Virus record (IMG/VR): IMGVR_UViG_3300042540_000060
Span: 1 to 47,802 of that record
Strand: one strand, 5' to 3'
DNA from: a virus
Length of the DNA: 47,802 bases
The position numbers and the translations under genes are program-made. Each line of letters begins with the position of its first letter. Within the stretch, counting starts at the first letter, position 1. Shown here piece after piece: positions 40,470-47,801 of this stretch. The notes beneath the pieces were generated by a model, which saw only the letters and a program-made list of their open reading frames with translations, was not told the DNA's origin and searched no databases.

Positions 40470-40784
40470 TTATTGCTTTTTATAAGCTTCAATCTCCCAC
40501 GGAAGTTTTTTTGATCCTTCCTGCATTTTTGACCTTGGATATTTCTTACCTTTCCAAAATACATTATCATCGTCATAATCAAGATCTCCCCTTTTCATTT
40601 GATTAATATGTATTTTTTCATGCTCTACTGTTCTGTTCTTTTTCAACTCTAATGGCGAAACATCTTTGTTTACAAGTATAGTTCCATTTGATTGGGCCAT
40701 ACCAAGAATGTTTCCATCCATACCTCTACTATATATTGGTGTATTATCAATATTATAAGGAGGCCCGCTCATTTTAAATGCCAT
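40470..40784 (-). CDS. Small zincin-like (HEXXH) protein
   Basis: A 104-residue protein with VEHEKIHINQMKRGDLDYD: HEKIH at about residues 55-59 is a full HEXXH zinc-binding motif. A candidate third ligand is the Glu in LPWEIEAY at the C-terminus. The N-terminal 45 residues have beta strands (NGTILVNKDVSPLEL) that lead to the helix with HEXXH, as in minimal zincin domains. Similar small proteins occur in marine phages. It may be a peptidase, for example acting on virion or envelope proteins, but activity is unproven. Confidence 0.62.
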   Translation of the reverse strand: MAFKMSGPPYNIDNTPIYSRGMDGNILGMAQSNGTILVNKDVSPLELKKNRTVEHEKIHINQMKRGDLDYDDDNVFWKGKKYPRSKMQEGSKKLPWEIEAYKKQ

Positions 40785-40806
40785 TTTTATATAGTTTAAA
40801 TATTAT

Positions 40807-40839
40807 AGGGTTTGCCACAATATATTAGCAACAAACCCT
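40807..40839 (-). other. Hairpin downstream of the 111-residue gene
   Basis: AGGGTTTG (40807-40814) pairs perfectly with CAAACCCT (40832-40839) around a 17-nt loop, just after the stop of the gene at 40850. No good T-run follows on the minus strand, so it is a weak terminator or an mRNA 3'-end stabiliser. Confidence 0.5.
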
Positions 40840-40849
40840 TAATATATTG

Positions 40850-41185
40850 TTATGCGTATAATGCTTCTGTTACCTCAATTTTAACACCACCTACTGTTGG
40901 CATTGAAACAGGAACAAAAGTACCACCAGGTAATACATTTAACGCATTATAAATTGCATCAGCAACAACAGGAGCAGTACCAGCAGCTGCAGTCGATGTA
41001 TGAGTTAACGTAAGAGTTTTTTGCCCAGCTCCTAATCTGTTATCAAAGTAAATAACTGTAGTTGTAGCTGCAGTTTGTTTTACATCAAAGATAAGATCTA
41101 CAGGTAAGTTAATAGGTCCTCCGTTAGGTACTGTAGCTGTTGCGTAACCCGTATCTGTTGACGGAACTGTAATGAATTTTGCCAT
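40850..41185 (-). CDS. Small beta-rich, possibly virion, protein
   Basis: A 111-residue protein rich in Thr, Ala and Val (KFITVPSTDTGYATATVPNGGPINLPVDLIFDV, KTLTLTHTSTAAAGTAPVVADAIYNALNVLPGG). The strand-rich pattern and low charge resemble small decoration or tail proteins of marine phages. It has a hairpin after it and a long A/T-rich leader before it, which suggests strong expression. Function unknown. Confidence 0.52.
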   Translation of the reverse strand: MAKFITVPSTDTGYATATVPNGGPINLPVDLIFDVKQTAATTTVIYFDNRLGAGQKTLTLTHTSTAAAGTAPVVADAIYNALNVLPGGTFVPVSMPTVGGVKIEVTEALYA

Positions 41186-41219
41186 TGTTTTTGTTTTAGT
41201 TGTTTGTTAATTGTTTTGG

Positions 41220-41387
41220 TTATTTATCTTTATTTTTTTTATCTTCAAAGTGACTATATATTCTAATTGCTGTGTAACCAATAGAAAGTACCAGAAGAAC
41301 TATTTTTAATATAGGTTCAATGCTTGTTAAAGTTATAGAAAAAGCTAATACATTTAAAGCATACAGTTTGAGGTCTGTCATTTCCAT
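41220..41387 (-). CDS. Small membrane protein, holin-like candidate
   Basis: A 55-residue frame that fills a gap between two genes. Its ATG lies directly after the upstream stop. The peptide MEMTDLKLYALNVLAFSITL, then EPILKIVLLVLSIGYTAIRIY, contains one or two membrane-spanning helices and ends in a Lys/Asp-rich tail (HFEDKKNKDK). The order (short start, hydrophobic core, charged end) fits a phage holin or small membrane protein. A second holin candidate lies nearer the endolysin at 45233. This one might be an antiholin or unrelated. Confidence 0.6.
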   Translation of the reverse strand: MEMTDLKLYALNVLAFSITLTSIEPILKIVLLVLSIGYTAIRIYSHFEDKKNKDK

Positions 41388-41594
41388 TTACAGTTTACAT
41401 TTTGCCCGTTGTGTTATAGGAGCGCTCTTGTAAGAACAAGAGGCTTTACTTACTTCCATTCCGTTTTTACCGCTGCTTGACCCTTTTCCTAAAGGAAAGC
41501 CAGTTATATCTAATGGACCATTCCAAAGAGCATTAGCTCCTGTGATACCATCGTTTTCTATTCTTTTTACGGCAGGTGTTGATAATTTCATCAT
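41388..41594 (-). CDS. Small hypothetical protein
   Basis: A 68-residue protein (MKLSTPAVKRIENDGITGANALWNGPLDITGFPLGKGSSSGKNGMEVSKASCSYKS). It is Gly/Ser/Lys-rich with two Cys, and ends in a basic tail. It abuts the small membrane-protein gene. I recognise nothing in it. Confidence 0.45.
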   Translation of the reverse strand: MMKLSTPAVKRIENDGITGANALWNGPLDITGFPLGKGSSSGKNGMEVSKASCSYKSAPITQRAKCKL

Positions 41595-41608
41595 ATTACT
41601 TTTATTAT

Positions 41609-41875
41609 TTAGATTGTTGGGCTTACTGGTAATGCTCTATCATAAGTTCCTTCCTCTGGCATACCAAACATACCTGTCATAGAAGCTTGTGCTTTTGGAT
41701 TAAAATTAACCGGAGCGCCACTAGGTTTTATACCCGGATTATAAGCTGTTCTAGGTGTTGAAACCGTAGGCATTTGCATAGAAGCATCTCCTACTAATCC
41801 CATTGCAGGTTGATCATTAACTGGCATCATACCCGGATTGTTGCTTGGCTTACTTAAAGAATTATTGTATCTCAT
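41609..41875 (-). CDS. Low-complexity hypothetical protein
   Basis: An 88-residue Pro/Met/Asn-rich protein with no clear fold (SKPSNNPGMMPVNDQPAMGLVGDASMQMPTVSTPRTAYNPGI). It overlaps the upstream gene by 4 nt. The composition suggests a disordered linker or virion-associated peptide. I do not recognise a family. Confidence 0.42.
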   Translation of the reverse strand: MRYNNSLSKPSNNPGMMPVNDQPAMGLVGDASMQMPTVSTPRTAYNPGIKPSGAPVNFNPKAQASMTGMFGMPEEGTYDRALPVSPTI

Positions 41876-42318
41876 CGTGTTTTATCTTTATTTACATTAT
41901 TTATTGCTGCTCGTAATACTATATCGGTATATGTATTATTTTTCATTATCTTATTACTCCTCGATGTTGTTGGTATATCTTCCGTCCCAAGCATTATACG
42001 GTACATTCTGTTTATTAGTTGTTTGCACTTGAATGAAACTTTATATATATTGTATTTCTGGGTTGTATGGTTTCTTGTTCTCCATACCACTATCCATCCT
42101 TCTTTCAATAAATTGTTCCAGCGCTTATTGTCCCAACTATATGCATAAGTACCTACCTTATAATCTTGCTTGGTAAAAAAGTCCATGCAATCAAAATATA
42201 CTAGCAACTCAAGATCAGCATCTGTAAGATTATAATTTCTACAAGCCCACTTACGAATAAGTCTATAATGTTTTAATAAGTTAAGCTCTTTTATGTCTGT
42301 AGCCTCTAATCTTTTCAT
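41872..42318 (-). CDS. Winged-helix-like putative regulator
   Basis: A 148-residue protein. Residues 12-95 are compatible with a winged-helix DNA-binding fold: helices LLKHYRLIRKWACRNYNLTDADLELLVYF and RWNNLLKEGWIVVWRTR, then a wing and KYNIYKVSFKCKQLINRMYRIMLG. Similar MarR-like proteins occur in marine Bacteroidota phages. The C-terminal 40 residues are polar and basic. It overlaps groES by 4 nt, so it is co-expressed with the chaperonin genes. It could regulate late transcription, but no target site can be shown here. Confidence 0.5.
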   Translation of the reverse strand: MKRLEATDIKELNLLKHYRLIRKWACRNYNLTDADLELLVYFDCMDFFTKQDYKVGTYAYSWDNKRWNNLLKEGWIVVWRTRNHTTQKYNIYKVSFKCKQLINRMYRIMLGTEDIPTTSRSNKIMKNNTYTDIVLRAAINNVNKDKTR

Positions 42319-42575
42319 AAAACTATTACAACATCCTGCAATCTTATAACCTGATAATCTTGACCATCAAATTCTATACCGTGACCAGCAGCTTTATCAT
42401 AGTAAATAACATCTGCTTGCTTTAAACATTTAATATCATCGCTCACTGATATAACAACAGCTTCTTTATATCGTATATTTTCTTTGTCTTTTTCCTTTAA
42501 TAATAATCCGCTCTCTGTTTGTGATACACCTACTTTCTTTGGTAGTATCACTATATTATTACCTATTGCCTTCAT
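42315..42575 (-). CDS. groS: Phage GroES co-chaperonin
   Basis: An 86-residue GroES-family protein. It has AIGNNIVILPKK (equivalent to DRVLIKP), a mobile-loop region GVSQTESGLLLKE (the part that binds GroEL), VVISVSDDIKCLKQADVIYYDKAAG (equivalent to the GDxVLF...Y region) and YQVIRLQDVVIVL at the end. It is slightly shorter than bacterial GroES (about 97 aa). It overlaps the groEL end by 17 nt, so groEL precedes groES, the reverse of most bacterial operons. It should cap the phage or host GroEL chamber. Confidence 0.83.
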   Translation of the reverse strand: MKAIGNNIVILPKKVGVSQTESGLLLKEKDKENIRYKEAVVISVSDDIKCLKQADVIYYDKAAGHGIEFDGQDYQVIRLQDVVIVL

Positions 42576-44121
42576 TGATTCTTAAATTATTAATTATACA
42601 ATCAGTTGACAATATCGTAACAGCTACAGAAGCAGCATTTCTTAAAGCGCTTTTTGTAACAGATAAAGGATCAATAATTCCTGCTTCTATCATGTTAACT
42701 TGTTCGCCAGTTACAGCATTCAATCCGTGACCTTCTAAGCGATTCCAATCCTTGTTTGGATGATCAATACCAGCATTAGATAATATCGTCTTAAACGGAG
42801 CTTTAATAGCTTCTAATAAAGCAAGTGATCCTTGGTTCAATGCTTTTATTTTATTCGATGCATCTAAAAGAGCAATTCCTCCTCCTGGAACAATTCCTTC
42901 TTTAATAGCTGCTTTAGTTGCACATATCGCATCTTCAACTCTATCTGCTTTCTCTTTTAATTCTAAATCAGAACCAGCACCTACTTTTACTACAGCTACT
43001 TTTGCTGATAACCTTGCTAATCTTTTTTCTAATCTAATTACTTCTCCTGGAGCAGTAGCTTTTGCTAATTGTGAATTTAACTCATCAATCAGTTCTTGAA
43101 CTGCTGGTTTAGTTTCTCCTACATGTAATATTGTTTCGCTATCATCTGTAATTGCTTTTAAGCAACTGCCTAAGCATTCAATATCTATAAGGTCCATATC
43201 GTCACCTAGATCTTCATTTATAATGGTAGCTCCTGTTAATAAAGCAAGATCAGTTAGTGTATCCTTTTTTGTGATACCATAAGTAGGTGCATTAATAACG
43301 TTAACTTTAATATTACCTTTAACCTTATTCATTGCTAAAGCAGATAAAACAGTTTGTTCCATGTCTGCTATAATCAATAATGGTTTATTATTTTTTATTA
43401 CATATTCTAATACCGATTGTATTTGGCGAATAGACTCAACTGGTGACTCTACGATTAATACTAATGGGTTTTCTAATTCTGCAACTCTTTTATTTGGATT
43501 TGTAATAAAGTTTGAATTTACCAAACCTTTATCATATTGTACCCCATCAATAATTTCAATTTCGGTTTCCGGATTTGCTGATGATTCCATCATCACAATT
43601 CCAGTTTCACCAACAGCTCTAAAAGCATCACCAATAATTTTACCAAGTACTGGATCGTTGTTAGTTGATATAGTAGCAATATGATCTATCATATCACCCG
43701 TTACAGATACTTTAATAGACTCTAAGTATTCCACAACTAAATCTACAGTTTCTTCAATACCATTCTTTAATTCTCTAGAACTTACCAAATCTTGTATTAA
43801 GTAAGCTTCCTCTAAAATAGCATGCGCTAATACTGTTGCTGTTGTTGTACCATCTCCAGCTTCTTTAACTGTTTTTCTAGCGGCTTCTTTTAAAAGTCTT
43901 GCTCCCATGTTTTCTACAGGATCTAATAGAGTAACACTATCTGCTACTGTAACCCCATCCTTAGTGATTAGCGGTCTACCTTTATCATCTTCTAACATTA
44001 CACATTTACCACCAGCTCCCAATGTTGAACTAACAGCTCTAGTTAATTTGGTGATACCAGCAAATACATTATCCCTAGCTTCTTTACCAAAGCTAAGATT
44101 CTTTACTATCTCATTTGACAT
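42559..44121 (-). CDS. groL: Phage GroEL chaperonin
   Basis: A 520-residue group I chaperonin that folds proteins in an ATP-driven ring. ATPase residues are present: Asp55 in TKDGVTVA, Asp90 in GDGTTTATVLAH, Asp397 in RVEDAICATKAA, the VPGGGIAL loop near 411-417, and Asp484 in GIIDPLSVTKSALRNAASVA. The otherwise conserved TLGPKGRNV reads TLGAGGKCV, losing the Pro and shifting the basic residue. The apical domain is full length but diverged. The Gly-Gly-Met tail of bacterial GroEL is absent; it ends NNLRINEGNR. It lies after the endolysin gene and before groES. It may fold the capsid or other late proteins of the phage. Confidence 0.93.
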   Translation of the reverse strand: MSNEIVKNLSFGKEARDNVFAGITKLTRAVSSTLGAGGKCVMLEDDKGRPLITKDGVTVADSVTLLDPVENMGARLLKEAARKTVKEAGDGTTTATVLAHAILEEAYLIQDLVSSRELKNGIEETVDLVVEYLESIKVSVTGDMIDHIATISTNNDPVLGKIIGDAFRAVGETGIVMMESSANPETEIEIIDGVQYDKGLVNSNFITNPNKRVAELENPLVLIVESPVESIRQIQSVLEYVIKNNKPLLIIADMEQTVLSALAMNKVKGNIKVNVINAPTYGITKKDTLTDLALLTGATIINEDLGDDMDLIDIECLGSCLKAITDDSETILHVGETKPAVQELIDELNSQLAKATAPGEVIRLEKRLARLSAKVAVVKVGAGSDLELKEKADRVEDAICATKAAIKEGIVPGGGIALLDASNKIKALNQGSLALLEAIKAPFKTILSNAGIDHPNKDWNRLEGHGLNAVTGEQVNMIEAGIIDPLSVTKSALRNAASVAVTILSTDCIINNLRINEGNR

Positions 44122-44186
44122 ATTTAATTGAATTTAATTTAATATATATATTACTTATTTTAATTGATTTTTACCCACAAAACCAA

Positions 44187-44615
44187 CTATATTGATCTCA
44201 ATTGAAAATGCATTCCGTCCTTTCTTGTCCAAGTTCCTCCCCATTCAAATCCGCAATCAGTAAAACACTTTACTAATCTGTTAGACATAGTAGGCTCCTT
44301 GCCTAACCCATTCCATGTGGCATTGATGTCTATGGCTATTCCCCAAGAATGTAAAGACATTGATTTAAGACCTCTTTTCTTTCTTACATTGAAACAACCA
44401 TCCCACGTTTTTAATTCATCTATAAGCCCTCTATCTATTATATTAGAGAAGGCTTGCATCAATGGACCAATCATTAATTTGTTACAATATAATTTCTTTG
44501 GTATAACTCCTATCTCAAGATGTAATGGCACATCCCAAAGAGTCATGTATTTTAACTCGTTAGTAGTTATTGCAGGATCACCCCACTTCTTTAAGCATTG
44601 TGCACTTGTTACCAT
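44187..44615 (-). CDS. M15-family peptidase endolysin
   Basis: A 142-residue L,D- or D,D-carboxypeptidase-type enzyme, of a kind that cuts peptidoglycan cross-links. The core motifs are MSLHSWGIAIDINA near residues 90-103 (zinc His and Asp) and KDGMHFQL near the C-terminus (zinc His), typical of the VanY/M15 family. No signal peptide is visible, so export needs a holin. It follows a membrane protein (44619) and a holin-like gene (45233). This order supports a lysis function. Confidence 0.82.
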   Translation of the reverse strand: MVTSAQCLKKWGDPAITTNELKYMTLWDVPLHLEIGVIPKKLYCNKLMIGPLMQAFSNIIDRGLIDELKTWDGCFNVRKKRGLKSMSLHSWGIAIDINATWNGLGKEPTMSNRLVKCFTDCGFEWGGTWTRKDGMHFQLRSI

Positions 44616-44618
44616 TTA

Positions 44619-45236
44619 TTATTTGATTTTAATTTTCCAATATGTACCAAAGCCATAAGTAACTACCCCGTTGAATCCAACACCAATAGACGCTTGGTAA
44701 ACATGATCTTTTTTTGTTTTATACATAAACCCAGGACTAAACGCAGTGATATCACTTCTATTGGCAAAAGCATTAAGACCTACATAAAGTTGCCTCTTAG
44801 GTTCTTCATGTTTTGTTATAGTAATAGTTTTTGTTACTTGTGGTATTTTATAATCTTTTATGTATTCTCTTTTACCGTACAACTTATTTATCCATACGGT
44901 GTCTTTAATAACAATAGTTCCGAGACTATCTAATTTCAATGTATCTGTGTATATTGTTCTAACCAGGTGCTCTTTTAAAAGGTTTTGAAATCTAGTCTTA
45001 CATGTATCAATAGTTTCGCCAGGATAGTACTCTGGTTTGTTTATATGTATATACTCTTTCTTTAAAACCGTAACTTTCTTAATTACGGTATCATGTACAT
45101 GTTTATAAATAGTGTCTGTCTTTACTTCTATAGTATCTCCTATCGATTCTGCTTTGTCACAACTCCTTTGTAATAACAAAACTACTATTAAAGTTAGTAT
45201 TATTGAATATAAAACTTTTAAGTGGTTTCTTGTCAT
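44619..45236 (-). CDS. Membrane-anchored protein of the lysis region (spanin-like candidate)
   Basis: A 205-residue protein. I take the ATG at 45236 as start because it overlaps the upstream TGA as ATGA; the longer frame to 45317 would overlap the holin-like gene. It has one N-terminal membrane helix (VLYSIILTLIVVLLLQRSC), then a Lys/Thr-rich stalk (DTIEVKTDTIYKHVHDTVIKKVTVLKK) and a C-terminal beta part (RQLYVGLNAFANRSDITAFSPGFMYKT, ASIGVGFNGVVTYGFGTYWKIKIK), like outer-membrane barrel strands. The Cys after LLLQRS could be a lipid-attachment site. Spanins join the inner and outer membranes at lysis; this resembles one, but assignment is only by context and layout. Confidence 0.55.
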   Translation of the reverse strand: MTRNHLKVLYSIILTLIVVLLLQRSCDKAESIGDTIEVKTDTIYKHVHDTVIKKVTVLKKEYIHINKPEYYPGETIDTCKTRFQNLLKEHLVRTIYTDTLKLDSLGTIVIKDTVWINKLYGKREYIKDYKIPQVTKTITITKHEEPKRQLYVGLNAFANRSDITAFSPGFMYKTKKDHVYQASIGVGFNGVVTYGFGTYWKIKIK

Positions 45237-45430
45237 ACTGTTTTTGCTTTTATTAAACGCTCTGCTATTTCGGTAGCTGCTTGTGATCCTATATATATTG
45301 CCGCTACTACTGTCCAATTGTCTGAATCTATGTTCGATGTAAATAAAGCTATTGACGCGATCACAAAAGCCATCAACTTTCTACTTACCCATTTGGATAA
45401 GAATAAATCTATTCGTTCTTTTCTACTCAT
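45233..45430 (-). CDS. Holin-like small membrane protein
   Basis: A 65-residue protein with basic N-terminus (SRKERIDLFLSKWVSRKLM), a hydrophobic helix (AFVIASIALFTSNID), a second one (WTVVAAIYIGSQAATEIAERL) and a Lys tail. Two short membrane segments, basic ends and position just before a membrane protein and an M15 endolysin support a holin. Its start overlaps the upstream fibre gene by 1 nt, and its stop overlaps the next gene by 4 nt (ATGA). Confidence 0.68.
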   Translation of the reverse strand: MSRKERIDLFLSKWVSRKLMAFVIASIALFTSNIDSDNWTVVAAIYIGSQAATEIAERLIKAKTV

Positions 45431-46422
45431 TAGTATACTTTGTTTAATGTGAATATATCAGAATATATGCTATTTGAAGCACTTGCATTATTCCATTGTG
45501 CAGTAATTAACAAATTGTTAGCTATAGTAGTATCGAAATCGTTATCGTTTATACTTACAAATGTAAATCCTTCAGGATTGTTGCTTCCATTTCTATTATA
45601 TGCAAAAGAGCCACCACTAACTATAATCGCACTACCTTCTCCTCCAATTTCTCTTATCGTAAACTCAACGTCTAGTTTCCAGTGTTTTCCACTAGCAACG
45701 TCCAAGTCCATTACTCCAGTTTCAGCTAATAAGACCCCCGTCGCTGTCTTTATTCGTATTTGTAATGTTGCAGAACTCAAACAATTTATATGTCCCATTA
45801 ACGATGCTTTAAAAGAACTACCTTTTGTAAATGCATTTGCAGGCACAGATAATGTTCCTTCATAATCCCCTATCAACGATGATTCAACTGTAGTATTAAC
45901 AATATCTACCGATCGATCTATTTGAGCTGCTAAACCATAATTTGTAGTGGTTGGTATATCACTCAACAAAGCTATTGTGCCATCTTTGTCTTGAAATTCA
46001 ACTGTTTTAGTTGTTGTTATACCTGCGGGCTTATTAATAATAAATGAAGTACCAGTAGATGTACTAGTTAATCTAATTGATCCACTATTTAAAACAGTAA
46101 AAAAACTATAATCCCCAGTCTTATCATAAAAGTTAAATCTGGATTTATCTGCTTCAATACGCATGTACCCTACGGTAGCAAATGTATCATAAAGATATAA
46201 CTGTCCTATTTTTGCATTTAATAAAGATTCATTACCCGCTGTTAAAACTTCATTTAAAGTGCCCACAGGCATATTACTAGAAAAGTAATCTGCTAAAGTT
46301 GATGCTTCAACACTCATTGTTCTCCTTGGATTAGCCAAGTCTTCTTCATTGAATCTTGATATTATGAATGTATCAGTACTCCGTACATCATTTGCTTTAC
46401 TATAACTGTATATTATTGCCAT
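45430..46422 (-). CDS. Tail fibre-like protein
   Basis: A 330-residue protein. Residues 1-60 contain a fibre N-terminus (IISRFNEEDLANPRRTMSVEASTLADYF). The middle has KTVEFQDKDGTIALLSDIPTT, a common linker of Bacteroidota phage fibres. The C-terminal 160 residues form a beta-sandwich (SLIGDYEGTLSVPANAFTKGSSFKASLMGHINCLSSATLQIRIK, HWKLDVEFTIREIGG), similar to receptor-binding or fibre end domains in marine phages. It is 1 nt upstream of the holin-like gene and likely part of the same unit. Host-range function is inferred. Confidence 0.65.
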   Translation of the reverse strand: MAIIYSYSKANDVRSTDTFIISRFNEEDLANPRRTMSVEASTLADYFSSNMPVGTLNEVLTAGNESLLNAKIGQLYLYDTFATVGYMRIEADKSRFNFYDKTGDYSFFTVLNSGSIRLTSTSTGTSFIINKPAGITTTKTVEFQDKDGTIALLSDIPTTTNYGLAAQIDRSVDIVNTTVESSLIGDYEGTLSVPANAFTKGSSFKASLMGHINCLSSATLQIRIKTATGVLLAETGVMDLDVASGKHWKLDVEFTIREIGGEGSAIIVSGGSFAYNRNGSNNPEGFTFVSINDNDFDTTIANNLLITAQWNNASASNSIYSDIFTLNKVY

Positions 46423-46437
46423 TTATTGTTTTTTTTA

Positions 46438-46710
46438 TTAACAGTTCCATTTATCTAATGCTAACTTTTTTCTAGTAGGTTCACCATTTGGTTTCTTCAT
46501 TGGACCCGGCATACCCGACATTCTAGCACAGAATGATTTTCTACGCTTTGCATCTTTACTACCTGCTTTTAATTCCGATGGTTTTTTAGTAACCGCCGTT
46601 TGTAACTTAGACCCTGGGTTTTCTTTTCTATAACTCGCAACGCCCTTAGCGTTTAATCCCCCTTTTGGATCTTTACCTTCTTTACGAGTCCATGCTGCTG
46701 TCTTTGCCAT
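46438..46710 (-). CDS. Small basic protein, DUF6321-like
   Basis: A 90-residue basic protein with AAWTRKEGKDPKGGLNAKGVASYRKENPG, then KSFCARMSGMPGPMKKPNGEPTRKKLALDKWNC. The blocks AWTRKEGKxPxGGLNxKG and KSFCARMxGMxGPMK are highly conserved in marine phages; I associate them with DUF6321 from memory. Cys at two places and many Lys suggest nucleic-acid binding or packaging into the capsid. Function unknown. Confidence 0.65.
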   Translation of the reverse strand: MAKTAAWTRKEGKDPKGGLNAKGVASYRKENPGSKLQTAVTKKPSELKAGSKDAKRRKSFCARMSGMPGPMKKPNGEPTRKKLALDKWNC

Positions 46711-47153
46711 TAGTTGTATACTCTTATTTCAATACTAGCTCTATTTAGTACATCATTAGCCTTAGTCCCATCTCTTAATGACCTTATTGCTATTTTTGAA
46801 ACCCCGGAACCTTCTATCATAACATTATCTGTTTCCTGGATATTTACATTATTGATAAAGACAACGGTTTTATCTTCTGTGAAAGCATTTGCTTTTCTTA
46901 ACTCATATTTTCCTTCACCATAATAGTAAGAAGTTATACCTCCTATAGTGTCTTCTAGTACTGTTATATCTGGAGCACTTGTGTCAACCTGATTAAGCAA
47001 TGCTGTAAAAACTTTGTAGGGTCTAACAGTACTTGATACATCATCCATTGTGTACCACTGTTGCATTGCTTTTAATGAAGCACTACCCGAATACGTTGTG
47101 TTAGTACTATTACTAACTATAAAGACTTTCTCTTCTGCTGGAATTATTGCCAT
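46710..47153 (-). CDS. Beta-rich virion-type protein
   Basis: A 147-residue protein beginning AIIPAEEKVFIVSNSTNTTYSGSASLKAMQQWYTMDDVSSTVRPYKVFTAL. It is rich in short strands and ends IAIRSLRDGTKANDVLNRASIEIRVYN. The pattern fits a small tail or decoration protein, but I recognise no family. It lies next to the DUF6321-like gene with a 1-nt overlap. Confidence 0.5.
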   Translation of the reverse strand: MAIIPAEEKVFIVSNSTNTTYSGSASLKAMQQWYTMDDVSSTVRPYKVFTALLNQVDTSAPDITVLEDTIGGITSYYYGEGKYELRKANAFTEDKTVVFINNVNIQETDNVMIEGSGVSKIAIRSLRDGTKANDVLNRASIEIRVYN

Positions 47154-47177
47154 TGTTTTATTTATTATTGTTTTTAT

Positions 47178-47432
47178 TTATGATACATTACTTTTACTAG
47201 ATCTTCTAGCTCCCATACCAACTTTCTTCTTAGCAGATACAACTTTTGTTTTCTCTGCTTGTGTCATTTGACCCCAAGGCTTAGGCGAATCTTTACTTAC
47301 TCTAACAGATGGTCTACAAGCTTTAACACCTTTTCTATCCGCAGATCCACATACATTACCTTTCTCGTCTGTCCACTTCTCTTTGAACCATCTTTTTAAT
47401 GATGCTCCTTTCTCGGTTTTTCGTACTGCCAT
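47178..47432 (-). CDS. Small basic conserved phage protein
   Basis: An 84-residue basic protein (GASLKRWFKEKWTDEKGNVCGSADRKGVKACRPSVRVSKDSPKPWGQMTQAEKTKVVSAKKKVG). KRWFKEKW followed by GNVCG...ACRP is a block I recall in marine phages. The two Cys and basic tail suggest a small nucleic-acid-linked or zinc-bound unit. Function unknown. Confidence 0.55.
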   Translation of the reverse strand: MAVRKTEKGASLKRWFKEKWTDEKGNVCGSADRKGVKACRPSVRVSKDSPKPWGQMTQAEKTKVVSAKKKVGMGARRSSKSNVS

Positions 47433-47635
47433 TACTTTTTACCTTTATTCTTTCTACACTTAGCGATAGCACCACTAGCATAAGCCGAAGGAAATACATC
47501 ATACGTTGCTTTTACTTTTTTATAACATGCGTCCTTTACTGTTTGCTTCATCGGACTATTACCCCCTGATCCAATAGTATAGCCATTGTTTGTTTTCACA
47601 CCTAGCCCCTGAGGACCTATTCCCCTTAAATTCAT
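47432..47635 (-). CDS. Small basic protein with SPMKQT motif
   Basis: A 67-residue protein (GSGGNSPMKQTVKDACYKKVKATYDVFPSAYASGAIAKCRKNKGKK). The block KQTVKDACYxKVKxxYxVxPSAYASGAxxKCRK is common in marine phage small proteins. SPMKQT also occurs in the 167-residue protein at 39540. It overlaps the 84-residue gene by 1 nt. Function unknown; packaging with DNA is a guess from its charge. Confidence 0.6.
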   Translation of the reverse strand: MNLRGIGPQGLGVKTNNGYTIGSGGNSPMKQTVKDACYKKVKATYDVFPSAYASGAIAKCRKNKGKK

Positions 47636-47636
47636 A

Positions 47637-47801
47637 TCACTTTTTTCTATTTAGTTTCTTAGTCCTATTCGTAGCCGGATTATAAGCAAAATTGTTTACA
47701 GATTCTCCTGTTGCCTTAGAAGCTCTATCCTTAGCTCTCTGCTCAGCAGTCATATTGTTTCTAGCTCTACCAGATGCCGTAAGCGTACCATTAGCATTCA
47801 T
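47637..47801 (-). CDS. Small basic phage protein (possibly partial)
   Basis: A 54-residue frame starting MNANGTLTASGRARNNMTAEQRAKDRASK and ending in Lys/Arg. The ATG is at the window edge, so the start could lie further right. The block TASGRARNNMTAEQRAKDRA is one I associate with small structural-region proteins of marine phages. It follows the same strand and style as the other small basic proteins here. Function unknown. Confidence 0.5.
   Translation of the reverse strand: MNANGTLTASGRARNNMTAEQRAKDRASKATGESVNNFAYNPATNRTKKLNRKK

Noticed and set aside
44598-45452. Plus-strand frames opposite the lysis genes
   Set aside because: The minus-strand genes have overlapping start/stop codons, membrane segments and a catalytic M15 motif; the opposite frames have none.
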